This document shows positions 18,838-28,953 of a DNA stretch of 64,000 nt, piece by piece. The stretch's first letter is position 1, and each line of letters begins with the position of its first letter. The stretch covers positions 37,364 to 101,363 of the forward strand of contig JAEELW010000144.1 of the NCBI GenBank assembly GCA_016282915.1. Reading direction: 5' to 3'. The stretch is from Lachnospiraceae bacterium (GTDB lineage: Bacteria; Bacillota; Clostridia; Lachnospirales; Lachnospiraceae). A program made the translations under genes and the position numbers. The notes beneath the pieces are model-generated. The model saw nothing but the letters and a program-made list of their open reading frames with translations, had not been told where the DNA came from and did not search any database.

Positions 18838-19515
18838 TCAGGGATTCTTTTTTCTCTTCAGACCGTCCGCGATCTTCAGGTAAAGATATCCCACGATGAT
18901 CAGAAAGACCAGCAGCAGCGCGATCCACCACACACAGCCCATATACGGCATTTCCTTCGTGAATCCGAATGCTCCCGCCGGACTTCCCCAGTTGAGGAAG
19001 AAATAGGGATAATTGATCCCTTCCGCAAACTGCCAGTTGTTCGCATAAGCGATCCCGGCATAGACCGCATATGCGATCGGCGGAAGGATCACCCAGAAGA
19101 CATCTTTTTTCCGGATATCACTGCCTGCCGCTGTCACAAAGAAATCAGCCACCGCCGCTGCCGGAACGACCACATGGGTCAGGATATTCTGTACGTTCCA
19201 GGCATAGATCCCCAGCGTCGGCGCAAGTACAAAACAGAATACCATACCGGTCAGGGTGATCGATACCGTTCCCACGTATTTGATCAGTGACCATACAGCC
19301 GGCGTTTTTTTTCCGCTCAGGAGCATAACGCCGCCGATCGCACAGATCAGCGCGATCGCGATGTTTGACTGTATCGTGAAATACATAAATACAACTTTGC
19401 CTCCCATAAAGCTGTCTCTTCCGGCATACGCGCTTAAGAAGGTACCGAGGACCGCCGAGATGACCACTGCAGCTTTCAGGATCAGGGAAATTGTCTTTTG
19501 CTTTGCAGATAACAT
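18838..19515 (-). CDS. Pr6Pr-family integral membrane protein
   Basis: The 225-residue protein has six predicted membrane helices. The early MYFTIQSNIAIALICA segment, the middle NILTHVVVPAAAVADFF (conserved His) and the YPYFFLNW...G segment match the Pr6Pr/FAR-17a-AIG1-like family of six-helix proteins. Eukaryotic AIG1 relatives hydrolyse fatty-acid esters of hydroxy fatty acids; the bacterial role is unknown. It is probably transcribed with the membrane-protein gene downstream. Confidence 0.75.
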   Translation of the reverse strand: MLSAKQKTISLILKAAVVISAVLGTFLSAYAGRDSFMGGKVVFMYFTIQSNIAIALICAIGGVMLLSGKKTPAVWSLIKYVGTVSITLTGMVFCFVLAPTLGIYAWNVQNILTHVVVPAAAVADFFVTAAGSDIRKKDVFWVILPPIAYAVYAGIAYANNWQFAEGINYPYFFLNWGSPAGAFGFTKEMPYMGCVWWIALLLVFLIIVGYLYLKIADGLKRKKNP

Positions 19516-19626
19516 TCAGATCTCCGTTTTTGTTTTGTGCTATTTGCTTTTGCAAAATCTATTATTGCGCAATATATCAATTTTGTCAATAGGCAGATAA
19601 ACAAAAATCCCTGACAGCGGTCCGGA

Positions 19627-19655
19627 TTGTAGAATACGAAGGGATCTGTTAGAAT
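19627..19655 (+). promoter_or_regulatory. Promoter of the YgjP-like metallopeptidase gene
   Basis: TTGTAG (19627-19632), 17 bp, TAGAAT (19650-19655). The leader to ATG 19712 contains an unusually distant GGAGG (about 19677) and a small GTCCG/CGGAC hairpin between it and the start codon. Confidence 0.55.
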
Positions 19656-19711
19656 GAACGATATGAGGGATAAAGGAGGAGTCCGCAGGAGACTGCCCGG
19701 ACGCTGAGCCC

Positions 19712-20506
19712 ATGATAAAAGAAGAACAGATCATCCGAAGTAGGCGCAGAAGCATCGGGCTGGAGATCCGGCCCGGAGGAAAGCTGGTCGTAAGAGCCCC
19801 CTATCATGTCTCAAGGGACGAGATCGATGCTTTTATCGCTGAAAAACAGGACTGGATCGCTTCACATCAGGATAAAAGCCGCAAGGCTGCAGGGAAAGCC
19901 TTAGACGTCACTGCCACCGAAGGCAGCCGTGTGCCTTTTCTCGGAAAAATGCTAAAGCTCGGATATCATCGTGAAAAAGTTATGCGCCTTGCAGACAGCT
20001 CTGCGGAGGATGGCGATTATTATAAAAGAGCAGAGAACTTTACGGCAGGATTGCCTGCGGATGACAGTGCAACGCTCCTTTTACCGCATCCGGGGCTGCG
20101 TGCAAAGGGCATACAGCTGATCACTCCCTCCGAGAAGGAGCTCCTTTCCCAGAACAGGGCCATGATGATCTATTGGTACCGCATGCAGGCGAAACGCCTC
20201 CTCCCGGTGCGGACGGCATATTGGGCACAACAGATGGGACTTGATTACTCCAGGATACGCATCTCTTCCGCCAGGACCAACTGGGGTTCCTGCAATGCGC
20301 ACTCCGGCATCAACTTCAGCTGCTTTCTCATCACCCTCTGCCCGAGAAGCATCGATTACGTCATCGTCCATGAGCTCTCCCACATCCGTCATCTCGACCA
20401 CTCCAAAGCCTTCTATGCAGAGGTGGAAAAAGTACTGCCGGATTACCGCGAACGGGAATCCGGCATCAAGGAAGACCAGTGGGTGCTGGAGATCCTGAAG
20501 GACTGA
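19712..20506 (+). CDS. YgjP/DUF45-type M48-like zinc metallopeptidase
   Basis: The 264-residue protein begins with the strand-rich IRSRRRSIGLEI...GKLVVRAP region typical of the YgjP family and ends with the zinc-site helix YVIVHELSHIRHLDHSKAFYAEVEK, which gives the HExxH motif (HELSH) followed by the extra His. The preceding RTNWGSCNAHSGINFSC block is the family signature (WGSC). It has no signal peptide and is therefore cytoplasmic. Substrates are unknown. The gene ends one base before the stop of the convergent surface-protein gene. No Shine-Dalgarno sits directly before ATG 19712, and no other in-frame start is available nearby. Confidence 0.88.
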   Translation: MIKEEQIIRSRRRSIGLEIRPGGKLVVRAPYHVSRDEIDAFIAEKQDWIASHQDKSRKAAGKALDVTATEGSRVPFLGKMLKLGYHREKVMRLADSSAEDGDYYKRAENFTAGLPADDSATLLLPHPGLRAKGIQLITPSEKELLSQNRAMMIYWYRMQAKRLLPVRTAYWAQQMGLDYSRIRISSARTNWGSCNAHSGINFSCFLITLCPRSIDYVIVHELSHIRHLDHSKAFYAEVEKVLPDYRERESGIKEDQWVLEILKD

Positions 20507-20507
20507 T

Positions 20508-23500
20508 CTACTTCGCTTTCACCGTGATCGTGATGCTCTTTCCGTTGATCTTTGCCGTAAGTTTGGCCTTGCCCTTCCCCTGAACGACCAGTTCACGTTC
20601 TTCGTTCACATAGGCGACGCCCGGATTGCTGCTCTTAAAGGCCACGAAACGGTCCAGGGCTGCGAGCTCGAGTTTGAACTTTGTTCCGACGCTCAGTTCG
20701 GCCTCATATTTCTTTCCTTTTACTCTGAGCGCAGTATTTGTGATCGTGCAGTTCTCTACCGTCACATTTATACGGTATTCCGCGCCTTTATACACCGTCG
20801 TAAGGATCGCCGTTCCGGGGGCATTCGCTTTCAGCCTGTTCTTCTTTACAAATTCCACGCAGCTTCCGGAGGAAATACTCCATTCCACATTCTTCAGGCC
20901 TTTGACGGAGATGCTCTTCGTACCGCCCACATTAATGTGCAGCGTGCGGCTCTGCTCGGGCGAAGTCTCCGTTACCTTTACTTTGCAGCTGTAGCTCTTT
21001 CCGTTCACAAAGGCCGTGATCGTGGCGCTGCCGCGGCTCACTGCCGTGAGCTTTCCGCTCACAGGATCGACCGCTGCCACATCCGGAGCCGAAGAAGAAA
21101 AACAGAAGGGCAGGCTGCCGTCCCCGGGATCAAATCCGCAGCTCATGCTCACGCCGGCCTCCAGCTTCAGGGACTTCTTTTTAAAGACCGGCTGGGAGAT
21201 ATAAACTTTGATGCGCTGTCCCGTGCTCCTGTTCTCCAGGATCACGAAACTGCCCGTCCCCGTCACCTTCTTTGCGCTCACGGCTCCTTTTTTGCTGACG
21301 TTCAGATACTTCTTATCCTTTTTGCTCACACTCCAGCCGCTCTCCGGCATCGTAAACTTCTGTCCCTTCACCAGATGCAGCTCCGTCGTCAGTGCATTCA
21401 GCGCGGGAACGGAATTGAAAGCCGAAGCCAAAGCTCCGCCGCCGCCCTCGGGAAGGCTTCCGTCTTCCTTTTTCAGGATCACCGTGATACACACGGGGTC
21501 GGTGTCGGCATGAGCGGAATCGCCGCGCACATAATACCATACATAATAATATGCGGGTTTCTCGGCTTTCGGCAGAGTCATTGCAAACTCTTCTGCCGCG
21601 GGAGCGGTCCGGTCATTGCTTCCGAGACAGTACACCATGGTACCGCCCGAGGCCTTCCCGCGTTCGATCAGCACCTGACTTAAGTGATTGCAGCGCAGAT
21701 CCTTTGCTGCAGGTTCTGTGATCACCAGGGCAAGCGGCTTTTCGTCTTTTTTGTACGTTGCCGTCACCGTGACGGTCTTTGCCGGCATCACGAGACTCGT
21801 GACCGCTGCTCCCGCATCGGCAAAAACGACCTCATCCTCGCTGTACCAGGAGCTGAATACTTTCCCGGCCGGTGCGGCATCGGCGGTGATCATTACGCTC
21901 TCTCCCGCCTCATATTCTCCGCCGCCCTTCCCGTTCTCGACTTTGAGCCTGCAGACCGCGGAACGTATCCTCACGCTTACCGGCGTGGCGTCCAGACCGT
22001 TTACCGTGGCTGTGGCGCTGATCCGGTACCAGACCGTGTAGTTTCCGGCCTCAGTCCCGCTGGGGACAGCGCTGTCGAAGCTTACGCCGTCCGCACTGTA
22101 TTCCATCATGCCGCCCTTTGTCACACTCCCCGGATTCAGAAGCTCCTGGGGCGCCCCCGTATAACTTAAGCTTTTTGCCGTCGGCGCCGTATATTCCGGA
22201 TCTTCCAGACCGTTTAAAGTGATCGCGACCCAGAAGGTGCAGTCAAAGTTCGTTCCGTAAGCGATCAGTGAGACATGGATCTTATCCCCTGCCTTAGCTC
22301 CGTGGATCTCCATACGTAGGATCCCGTCATTGCTCACCGTGATATCGTCCACGATCACGCTGCCGGTCTCGATCCACTGTTCATAGGGTTCGTATCCGCT
22401 CACCGTCCCTGCTGCCTGAGGGACCATGGATGCCAGCGGTATGGAAAGCTGCTCACGGATCCCCACGCTGCGCGTAAGGGTTCCCAGATCCCTCGGCCCC
22501 CCTTTGCCGATGCTGAAGGTCGTGGAACCGCTGACGGTATAATTTCCGCCTTCTCTGTCCACAAGCGTGATCAGCGCGCTGTTCGTACCCACATTCACAT
22601 TATTTGCATAAAGCACCGTATATTCCGCGGCACTGACAAGACCGTATTCGCTGCTTACCGTCACGGCAGGCTCCACGGCAGCGCCGGTGTAGGACGCATG
22701 TCCCACACTGATCGCCGGATCCGTAAGGATGCAGGGGGCGATCTCGAAACTGCCATAGGTCTCTCCGGAATACATTCCCTTTCCCGTAACAATGATCGTC
22801 GCGCTGCCGGCATCGATATTGTCTTCCGCAGAATAGCTGTAGTCCGTCCCGTATGTAAGGCTTACTCCGTCCAGACTGACCGCGACATCGGAAGGCTCGG
22901 GAAGCAGCTCTTCACCGATATAGCTGTAATTTCCTCCCACACTGACCACGGCTGCCTCTAGGCTTCTGCCCAGCACCGTCAGTGTTCCGTTCTCATAGCT
23001 GATATTGTAATTTCCCGTCACGTCCACGCCGTTTTCATCGGCAATGCGGGCATCGGAAGGGGTGATCGTTCTGCCTGTCGCCGGCACGGAAGTATCACCG
23101 CTCAGCTTCACCTCACTCAGTACATGACCGTAGGCCGCCCCCTCCAGTACCGCCAGCCCGGGGGCGGAAGGCAGCGCTACGCCGGCCTCCACACTCTGGT
23201 CTGCCGCCCTTACCGTAACGTCACAGGGCAGGATATCCGCTTTGATATCCTGCGGCCATTTTTCCTCCGAAACACTGTAATTGTATGCTGCATGGGACGC
23301 AGCGGGGCACTCCAGTTCCACCTCTGTGATGATGACTGCCTTGTCGTTCCCTACGGACGGATCCGCAAATTCTCCCAGGACGATCAGCCCCACTTCCACC
23401 TCATCGGCGGGCAACACCCCGCCGATGGGATAGGATACCTTCATATCCGCCCAGGTACCGCCGTTATATACACGGCTCTGTGCCGTGATCCCTTCCAGAG

Positions 23501-26228
23501 AAACAGGCTTCGCTGTGATGTCAAATTCCGCACTGCCGCTATAGATGGCGCTTGCAGTTTCCCCGCTGACGCTTACCACATAATGCCCGGCATCCCGGGG
23601 CTTTTCATCACTGTCATAATCCTCGGAATAGGCCGTGACACCGCTGTAGTGGATCTGCGCTGTCCAGCTTCCATGTGCAAACTGCGGATCCGGCAGGGGC
23701 GTTCCGTATACAACGGATTCCTGCGCTACCGTCAATTCTTCCATCTGCAGGTCACGGATCTCTACATCAAAGTAAAGGCTCTTTTCTTCATAATTTTCAT
23801 TTCCGGCGGCTGTTGCCCTGATCCGTATCTTCCCTGCGGAGTCACCGGTGGTAAGCATGCTCCCGCTGATGCTGCATCCCAGTTTTTCCCCTTCAATGGA
23901 ATACGTCAGCTCTCCCACAGCCGAGGATACGGCTATGGCAAGATCCCGCTGGCGGCCGTTGCTGCCTGCGCTGATATTTCTCACGCTCATGGGATTTGCC
24001 GCCTTTTTGATGATCAGGGTGCCGTATTCCAGCCCCTGCGCCGCCGAAATGTTCTTTCCCCCCGCCACATCAAAAGTAACGGCGTAGCTTCCGGCATTCA
24101 CCGGTGCTTCCTTCTCACCGTTATAGTATACGCTGATCTCCCCGCAGCCGCTCATCGGACTCTTCAGTTCCGGCAGGGATACGCCCTTTGCCTTCCCGTC
24201 ATAACTGTACGGTCCGAGGCTTCCGAGCACAAAATCTTCAGGCTGCGGCGTTCTCATAAAGATCCGCCACTGGGAGCTTTTCGTCCCTTTGAAATTCCCC
24301 ATACCGGTAACGGCAACGGAATAGGTCCCTGCATCAAGGCCGACCTGGGAGTTAAGGCTGTAATCCGTTCCTTCTTTCAGAAGACGATCGCGATAGCTTA
24401 CCGAAAACCTGCCGCCGCTGCCATAGCCGTCGTAGGGAATACGCATCGTCTGCGCGATCGTGAGCTCGCTTACATCCCGGGGCCGGATCGAAAAGTCCGT
24501 GACTCCGCTCATTCCGTTACTCGCCGATACTCTGAGTATATAGCTTCCGGCTTCCGTGGGCACCGTGGGACTGAAGGGCTCCGAAGTCCTTGCCCTGCAA
24601 TAGCCGGCACTCCTGATCGTCAGATCTTCACTGCCGTAACGGTCCGCATTCATCAGTCTCGGCGTGGAAGCCGCCTCATCATAGGTCCAGTTATCGATCA
24701 GGGGCACCACCCTGGTGGCATCCAGGATCGCAAATTTCCAGCCATATACATAATCCGCCTTCACGGACGTATTCGATCCGTTATAGTTCGCGCCTCCTTC
24801 AAAGACCGGTGCCGTGATCGACGGCTTTCCTCCGCCAGCGCTCTTTGCAGCACTGATGGCTTCGCTGTAGCCTGCTGCCGTAAGCTTCCCTCCCGTCAGC
24901 GTAAAATAGGTATTGACCTTGATCCCATAGCTGGTAGCGGCATTTCCGGCTTTGGCTGTGATCTCACCACCTATGACCTTTGTCTCGCGCTCGTTTTTAT
25001 CCGTCAGCCTCAGTGCATAGCTTTCGCCCCTGCTTCCGCCGGAAACACTTCCGGCTGTGGCCGTAAGGCTTCCTCCGCCCATGGCAAAGGTCCCCGCATC
25101 CACGGCAATGCTCTGAGACTCCCCGGAACTGCCTGCTGTGGCTTTCAGTGTTCCCAGAACGATGATCAGCTTGCCTGTACAGTTGACCGCCCGGCTGACA
25201 GCCTTTCCCCCGGCATCGGCAGCCGTCGCTGTCAGCGTTCCCCTGGTCAGGTTCACGCCTTTGGTCACATAAAGGGCACAGGCTTCCGTGTACAGGTCAC
25301 CCGATACCGATGCGGTAGCAAGCGTAAGGCTTCCGCCGTTCATCTTCAGCTCCCCGGCATGATAAAGGCCGTAGCTTTTAGAGGAGGAAGACTGGACACT
25401 GCCGCCGGCAGCCGTGATACTGCCTCCCTTCATGAGGAAATCCCCGTCCTTGGACATGATGCCGTAGCTGTTCTTGCTGTTGCTCGTCACTTTGCCGCCG
25501 GAAGCCTTAAGGTTTCCGGAATTCATGGTGATGCCGCGGCCCGCGCGCACACCGTAGCTTTCCTGCTTTGCTTCACTGCCCTTTGCGGTCACGCTCAGCG
25601 CGCCGATGGTACTGTCCGAAAAGCTGATCCCGTAACCGCAGAAGATCCCGGCCGCCGTCCCTTTGGAGCTGCCGCCCATCGCCACGTTCAGCGAACCGCC
25701 CAGAAGGTTTTCGGAGGACTTGATCGTCAGCTCCTGATCCACATGGATCCCCTCAATGACGGTACTGTCCGAAGAGGCGTTAGCGTTGATGGAGCAGTTC
25801 CCTTCCACAACGATATTGAGCTTTCCGTCGCAGAAGATCCCATAGCTTTCCGATCCGCTTTTTTTATAGGCGTTCGAGATATGGAAATCCTTCATGGTCA
25901 GGGTACAGCTGGACGCATTATAACTCAGCTCACTGTCCCCTTCCCTGATACTGTCTCCGTAAGTGACCAGGTTTACGACTCCCTTGGAAGAGGTATTCAC
26001 GTACAGCTGGGTCGGCTCACCGCTGAAGGGTCCTCCGTCCGGCTCTGCGGGAATATCGTCCTCCGCGTCCGCATCTTCGTATGAATCCGCCGTAAGCTCC
26101 TCCTCATCGTATACCGGCTCCTCAGGGTCGGCGGCGCGGACTCGTGATCCGCTTCCAAACTCGCCCAGAAGAAGAAAGCCTGAAAGCAGCATTGATGCCA
26201 GACTGCGGAAACATTTCTTTTTTTTCAT
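20508..26228 (-). CDS. Giant secreted Ig-like/MBG surface protein, paralogue A
   Basis: The 1906-residue protein carries an N-terminal signal peptide (KKKKCFRSLASMLLSGFLLL...RAADP) and a short acidic stretch, then a beta-solenoid-like region of repeated G-x-L-T-A-T-A-G turns (about 60-480). A series of Ig-like MBG/YDG-type modules follows (about 560-1250), then a (G)EYEAGESVMITA...MPAKTVTVTATY bacterial repeat near 1490, and about 305 C-terminal residues made of three BIG2-like units. Nearly the same C-terminal region ends the 1349-residue protein at 33140. No LPXTG motif or membrane anchor ends the protein, so attachment is unknown. Adhesion or carbohydrate binding is plausible. The start is ATG 26228, with GGAGG six bases upstream; the upstream TIR gene ends at 26240, so the two are translationally close and share the promoter at 28655. 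Confidence 0.88.
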   Translation of the reverse strand: MKKKKCFRSLASMLLSGFLLLGEFGSGSRVRAADPEEPVYDEEELTADSYEDADAEDDIPAEPDGGPFSGEPTQLYVNTSSKGVVNLVTYGDSIREGDSELSYNASSCTLTMKDFHISNAYKKSGSESYGIFCDGKLNIVVEGNCSINANASSDSTVIEGIHVDQELTIKSSENLLGGSLNVAMGGSSKGTAAGIFCGYGISFSDSTIGALSVTAKGSEAKQESYGVRAGRGITMNSGNLKASGGKVTSNSKNSYGIMSKDGDFLMKGGSITAAGGSVQSSSSKSYGLYHAGELKMNGGSLTLATASVSGDLYTEACALYVTKGVNLTRGTLTATAADAGGKAVSRAVNCTGKLIIVLGTLKATAGSSGESQSIAVDAGTFAMGGGSLTATAGSVSGGSRGESYALRLTDKNERETKVIGGEITAKAGNAATSYGIKVNTYFTLTGGKLTAAGYSEAISAAKSAGGGKPSITAPVFEGGANYNGSNTSVKADYVYGWKFAILDATRVVPLIDNWTYDEAASTPRLMNADRYGSEDLTIRSAGYCRARTSEPFSPTVPTEAGSYILRVSASNGMSGVTDFSIRPRDVSELTIAQTMRIPYDGYGSGGRFSVSYRDRLLKEGTDYSLNSQVGLDAGTYSVAVTGMGNFKGTKSSQWRIFMRTPQPEDFVLGSLGPYSYDGKAKGVSLPELKSPMSGCGEISVYYNGEKEAPVNAGSYAVTFDVAGGKNISAAQGLEYGTLIIKKAANPMSVRNISAGSNGRQRDLAIAVSSAVGELTYSIEGEKLGCSISGSMLTTGDSAGKIRIRATAAGNENYEEKSLYFDVEIRDLQMEELTVAQESVVYGTPLPDPQFAHGSWTAQIHYSGVTAYSEDYDSDEKPRDAGHYVVSVSGETASAIYSGSAEFDITAKPVSLEGITAQSRVYNGGTWADMKVSYPIGGVLPADEVEVGLIVLGEFADPSVGNDKAVIITEVELECPAASHAAYNYSVSEEKWPQDIKADILPCDVTVRAADQSVEAGVALPSAPGLAVLEGAAYGHVLSEVKLSGDTSVPATGRTITPSDARIADENGVDVTGNYNISYENGTLTVLGRSLEAAVVSVGGNYSYIGEELLPEPSDVAVSLDGVSLTYGTDYSYSAEDNIDAGSATIIVTGKGMYSGETYGSFEIAPCILTDPAISVGHASYTGAAVEPAVTVSSEYGLVSAAEYTVLYANNVNVGTNSALITLVDREGGNYTVSGSTTFSIGKGGPRDLGTLTRSVGIREQLSIPLASMVPQAAGTVSGYEPYEQWIETGSVIVDDITVSNDGILRMEIHGAKAGDKIHVSLIAYGTNFDCTFWVAITLNGLEDPEYTAPTAKSLSYTGAPQELLNPGSVTKGGMMEYSADGVSFDSAVPSGTEAGNYTVWYRISATATVNGLDATPVSVRIRSAVCRLKVENGKGGGEYEAGESVMITADAAPAGKVFSSWYSEDEVVFADAGAAVTSLVMPAKTVTVTATYKKDEKPLALVITEPAAKDLRCNHLSQVLIERGKASGGTMVYCLGSNDRTAPAAEEFAMTLPKAEKPAYYYVWYYVRGDSAHADTDPVCITVILKKEDGSLPEGGGGALASAFNSVPALNALTTELHLVKGQKFTMPESGWSVSKKDKKYLNVSKKGAVSAKKVTGTGSFVILENRSTGQRIKVYISQPVFKKKSLKLEAGVSMSCGFDPGDGSLPFCFSSSAPDVAAVDPVSGKLTAVSRGSATITAFVNGKSYSCKVKVTETSPEQSRTLHINVGGTKSISVKGLKNVEWSISSGSCVEFVKKNRLKANAPGTAILTTVYKGAEYRINVTVENCTITNTALRVKGKKYEAELSVGTKFKLELAALDRFVAFKSSNPGVAYVNEERELVVQGKGKAKLTAKINGKSITITVKAK

Positions 26229-26239
26229 AAACACCTCCA

Positions 26240-28615
26240 TCATTCCATACTATACTTTTCTCTAACCCAGTCTTCCGGTACATGATCCTTCAGCACTGCG
26301 TCTGCGCGCCCGATCATCTCCTCATAGGTAAGGATGGGGATACGGTATACGCTGTCATCAAAGATCGAAGAGACGATCAGGCTCTTTCCGTCCGCTCCCG
26401 GCCACCGGAAGGTACAGAGCGGCAGATCCGCGATCCTCCGGAAATCCCTGTCATAAAGAGCGTTTTCCAGAACATAGACCTGCGCCTCTTCCAGCCAGGG
26501 AAAACTGTTTTCCGAAAGGAACACCCCCGCATCATAGATCACACGGACCGCGTGTCCCTCTGCATCAAAGACATGCAGGGTGTCTTCCGTATCGATCACC
26601 ACGGTATACTTTCCGTCCCCCGAGCGGGATGCGCCGAAAACGGAGATCCCGCCGATCCCTTCCAGACCCTCGAGCAGCTTCCCCTCGTCTTCCCCTTCGG
26701 ATGCCTTCGCTTCGGACACGTTTTCTTCCGCCGCCGCAAGTTCTTTCTGTTTCTCATAGATCACGACACAGCGGTCTCCGGTATACCTGATGAAAAAGCG
26801 GTCATCGATGTACGCGGCGTAACTGACACGTACGGCATCCTTATGTCCGTAGATCATATGGCTTATGCTGTAATTGCTTTGTGCATCCCCGTAAAAAAAC
26901 TCTCCCGAGCCGTCGATCAGGCCGAAGCCGTCTTCAAAGCAAAAGGTACAGACAGCATCCCTATACCCGCTGATCGAAGACAGCGTGTTGAGATCCTCGT
27001 CCATGATAAACGCCAGACGGTCCGAAACCAACAGTATCTCTTCCGCTCCGGGCAGGATCCTGTAAAAGCCGTTTCCGGGCAGTGCCGTTTCCGCGAGCAT
27101 CGTCCCGGAAGGCACGTCATAGGCTTCCATAACCGAGTTTATCCCCTCCGCTCCAAACTGATCCGCATTCTCATTAATAAAATACAGCCTGCTGCCGTCC
27201 GTAGCAAAAACACAGCTGTTCCGGGGCGGTACCTCCAGTACAAGCTCCACGCTCCCGTCCGTAAGGCGCAGCTGTACGATCCAGGAATTGAAGGAACCAA
27301 GCAGGGAAAAAGCCACATGTTCCCCATCCTCCGAAAGGTACGCCGTCCCTGCCAGAGGCGCGTTTTCCGTGACTCCGAGCTCTCCGTAAGGAAAAGCAAA
27401 AAGCTCCGTATCTCCATGGTAAACATGCAGTTCATCCTCTGCCAGGACCAGAAATACCCCGCCGCCGGGAGCCACGATCATATCGCCGACCCGGTCCATG
27501 AGCTTTTTTTCCTCACCGGAAAGCAGATCCCTGTGATGCAGCGCGTTCCCGTCATCGATCCATATCAGGGAATGCCCGCTGATATCCGCATAAAGGCTGT
27601 CTACACGGTACAGTTCTTCACCGCTTTCCGTATCGACCACAATGCTCTGCTCGTTTTCCGCAAACAGCGCCACGGATGCGTCTTCCGATACAAAAAAGTA
27701 AGCCGCTTTCGGCGATACCGGAAAACTCTTAACCGGAAAATAACTGCTCTCGATCTCATAAGGAGCAAGGGCTTTCACCAGTGCCCGGTAAGCTTCGGAA
27801 TTGAAGCCGTCCTTTTCCCGGTCGGGTAGAACGCTTCGCGCGGCGTAGAGAGCATCCATCCGCATTCCATGTTCCAGCAGTTCTTCCGAAGCCGCTGCCA
27901 TGGCGCCCGCATATTTATCCTGTATGATAAGGTTCCGTTTCCGTATGCTGAGCATAAAGAATAAGCAGGTCAGCGCAAATACCGTGACCACAGCCATAAC
28001 AGAGGCAACTGCGATGCGCCGGCGTTTTAACTGCCGTTCCCTGTGACGCTGTTTCAGATCGTCATAATTCAAACCGAAGATGGCGGCGACAAGCCGCAGC
28101 ACCACATCATCCAGTGCCTTTTGTATCTCTTTCCTGTTTTCCCCGCGGCAGTCGGCGGCCAGCGGCTCCCTTTCCGTCCGGACCTTCACTTCATTGCCGT
28201 TCTCGTCTTTCAGGATCCGGTCCTCATAGGTAAGGATCTCCGGGAAGGACTCGTCCGGTTCCCCCTCCGCAAGCACCAGCAGTACATGTTTGCGGTCGTG
28301 GGTTTTTACAAAGGTCTCCACCTCTTTTCTGCACCAGAGGGATTCGGGAAGCCGCGGCGTGCAGATCACGATCAGGAATTCGGAATTATCCAGCGCCACG
28401 CTGATGGGGTCGGAAAGGTTTTCGGACAGCGGCAGCTCCGCCTCATCGCGGAAGACCCTGCCGATCCCGTTTCTTTCAAGCCCGTGCTTTTTGATCACAC
28501 TCTTCGGAAGCTTATATTCCTCCAGTTTCTTATGAAGCTGCTCCGACACAAAGGAATCCTTCTCACAGTGCCGGTAGCTTATAAAAGCATCAAATTTAAC
28601 TCCTTCCAGCGCCAT
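26240..28615 (-). CDS. TIR domain, transmembrane helix and beta-propeller-like signalling protein
   Basis: The 791-residue protein begins with a TIR domain (about residues 6-175): VKFDAFISYRHCEKD for strand A and SLWCRKEVETF, whose Glu98 is at the position of the NADase glutamate of enzymatic TIR domains. A basic stretch and a single membrane helix (about 201-223) follow. The remaining ~560 residues are a beta-rich region with repeated 'DGxxL', 'SEDGEHVAFSLLG', 'ATDGSRLYFIN' blades like a WD40/PQQ-type propeller. The expected topology is TIR in the cytoplasm and propeller outside. The start is ATG 28615, with GGAGG nine bases upstream; the longer open frame upstream to 28813 is not supported. 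The gene is preceded by a regulon element and followed by the giant surface protein. NAD cleavage is inference. Confidence 0.88.
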   Translation of the reverse strand: MALEGVKFDAFISYRHCEKDSFVSEQLHKKLEEYKLPKSVIKKHGLERNGIGRVFRDEAELPLSENLSDPISVALDNSEFLIVICTPRLPESLWCRKEVETFVKTHDRKHVLLVLAEGEPDESFPEILTYEDRILKDENGNEVKVRTEREPLAADCRGENRKEIQKALDDVVLRLVAAIFGLNYDDLKQRHRERQLKRRRIAVASVMAVVTVFALTCLFFMLSIRKRNLIIQDKYAGAMAAASEELLEHGMRMDALYAARSVLPDREKDGFNSEAYRALVKALAPYEIESSYFPVKSFPVSPKAAYFFVSEDASVALFAENEQSIVVDTESGEELYRVDSLYADISGHSLIWIDDGNALHHRDLLSGEEKKLMDRVGDMIVAPGGGVFLVLAEDELHVYHGDTELFAFPYGELGVTENAPLAGTAYLSEDGEHVAFSLLGSFNSWIVQLRLTDGSVELVLEVPPRNSCVFATDGSRLYFINENADQFGAEGINSVMEAYDVPSGTMLAETALPGNGFYRILPGAEEILLVSDRLAFIMDEDLNTLSSISGYRDAVCTFCFEDGFGLIDGSGEFFYGDAQSNYSISHMIYGHKDAVRVSYAAYIDDRFFIRYTGDRCVVIYEKQKELAAAEENVSEAKASEGEDEGKLLEGLEGIGGISVFGASRSGDGKYTVVIDTEDTLHVFDAEGHAVRVIYDAGVFLSENSFPWLEEAQVYVLENALYDRDFRRIADLPLCTFRWPGADGKSLIVSSIFDDSVYRIPILTYEEMIGRADAVLKDHVPEDWVREKYSME

Positions 28616-28654
28616 CACGCCTACCTCCATGGAAAACCATAATAAGACAGTTGC

Positions 28655-28703
28655 ATTATACCATAGTCCCGGAGCCCCCACTACCGCCGAAGGTAGGTAC
28701 TTT
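28655..28703 (-). promoter_or_regulatory. Regulon promoter 1 (TIR operon)
   Basis: The minus strand carries the element at 28703-28681 (TACCTAC-CTTC-GGCGGTA core, preceded by AAAG), exactly 20 bp, then TATAAT at 28660-28655. No -35 hexamer is present. Transcription would start near 28648, about 33 bases before the TIR start codon. Confidence 0.8.
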
Positions 28704-28953
28704 GCCGACGCCGGAATGCGGATCTCCATCAAAAGAAACGCGGCGCACCGGCGGCATCTATGGCAGATCAGCGCCTTTCTCCCGCTATAAATCAGTGCGC
28801 TGATGGAAAGCATGGTTGGTAGAATCCGTATGTTTTCCGTGATATCATGATATATATGTAAAGTATGGAAGACATGCGCCCGGTTCCGGGTACCGGCATG
28901 AAAAAATATATCACTAACGTAATTTTACATGATTTCGGAAGGAGGACCGGCCG
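28704..28953. other. Divergent intergenic region between the TIR and TerB-like genes
   Basis: The gap between the TIR start (28615) and the TerB-like start (28954) is 338 bp. Beyond regulon promoter 1 it holds AT-rich stretches (GATATCATGATATATATG near 28845; AAAAAATATATCACTAACG near 28902) that may contain the TerB promoter, and a GGTTCCGGGTACCGG inverted repeat near 28882. I see no gene. Confidence 0.4.

Noticed and set aside
23124..26084. A 986-codon plus-strand open frame opposite surface protein A
   Set aside because: Arg/His/Pro-rich composition without domains; the minus-strand frame has a signal peptide, a Shine-Dalgarno and recognisable modules.
26240..28813. Longer TIR protein starting at 28813
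   Set aside because: The extra 66 residues would cross the regulon promoter and its -10 box; ATG 28615 has a well-placed GGAGG.
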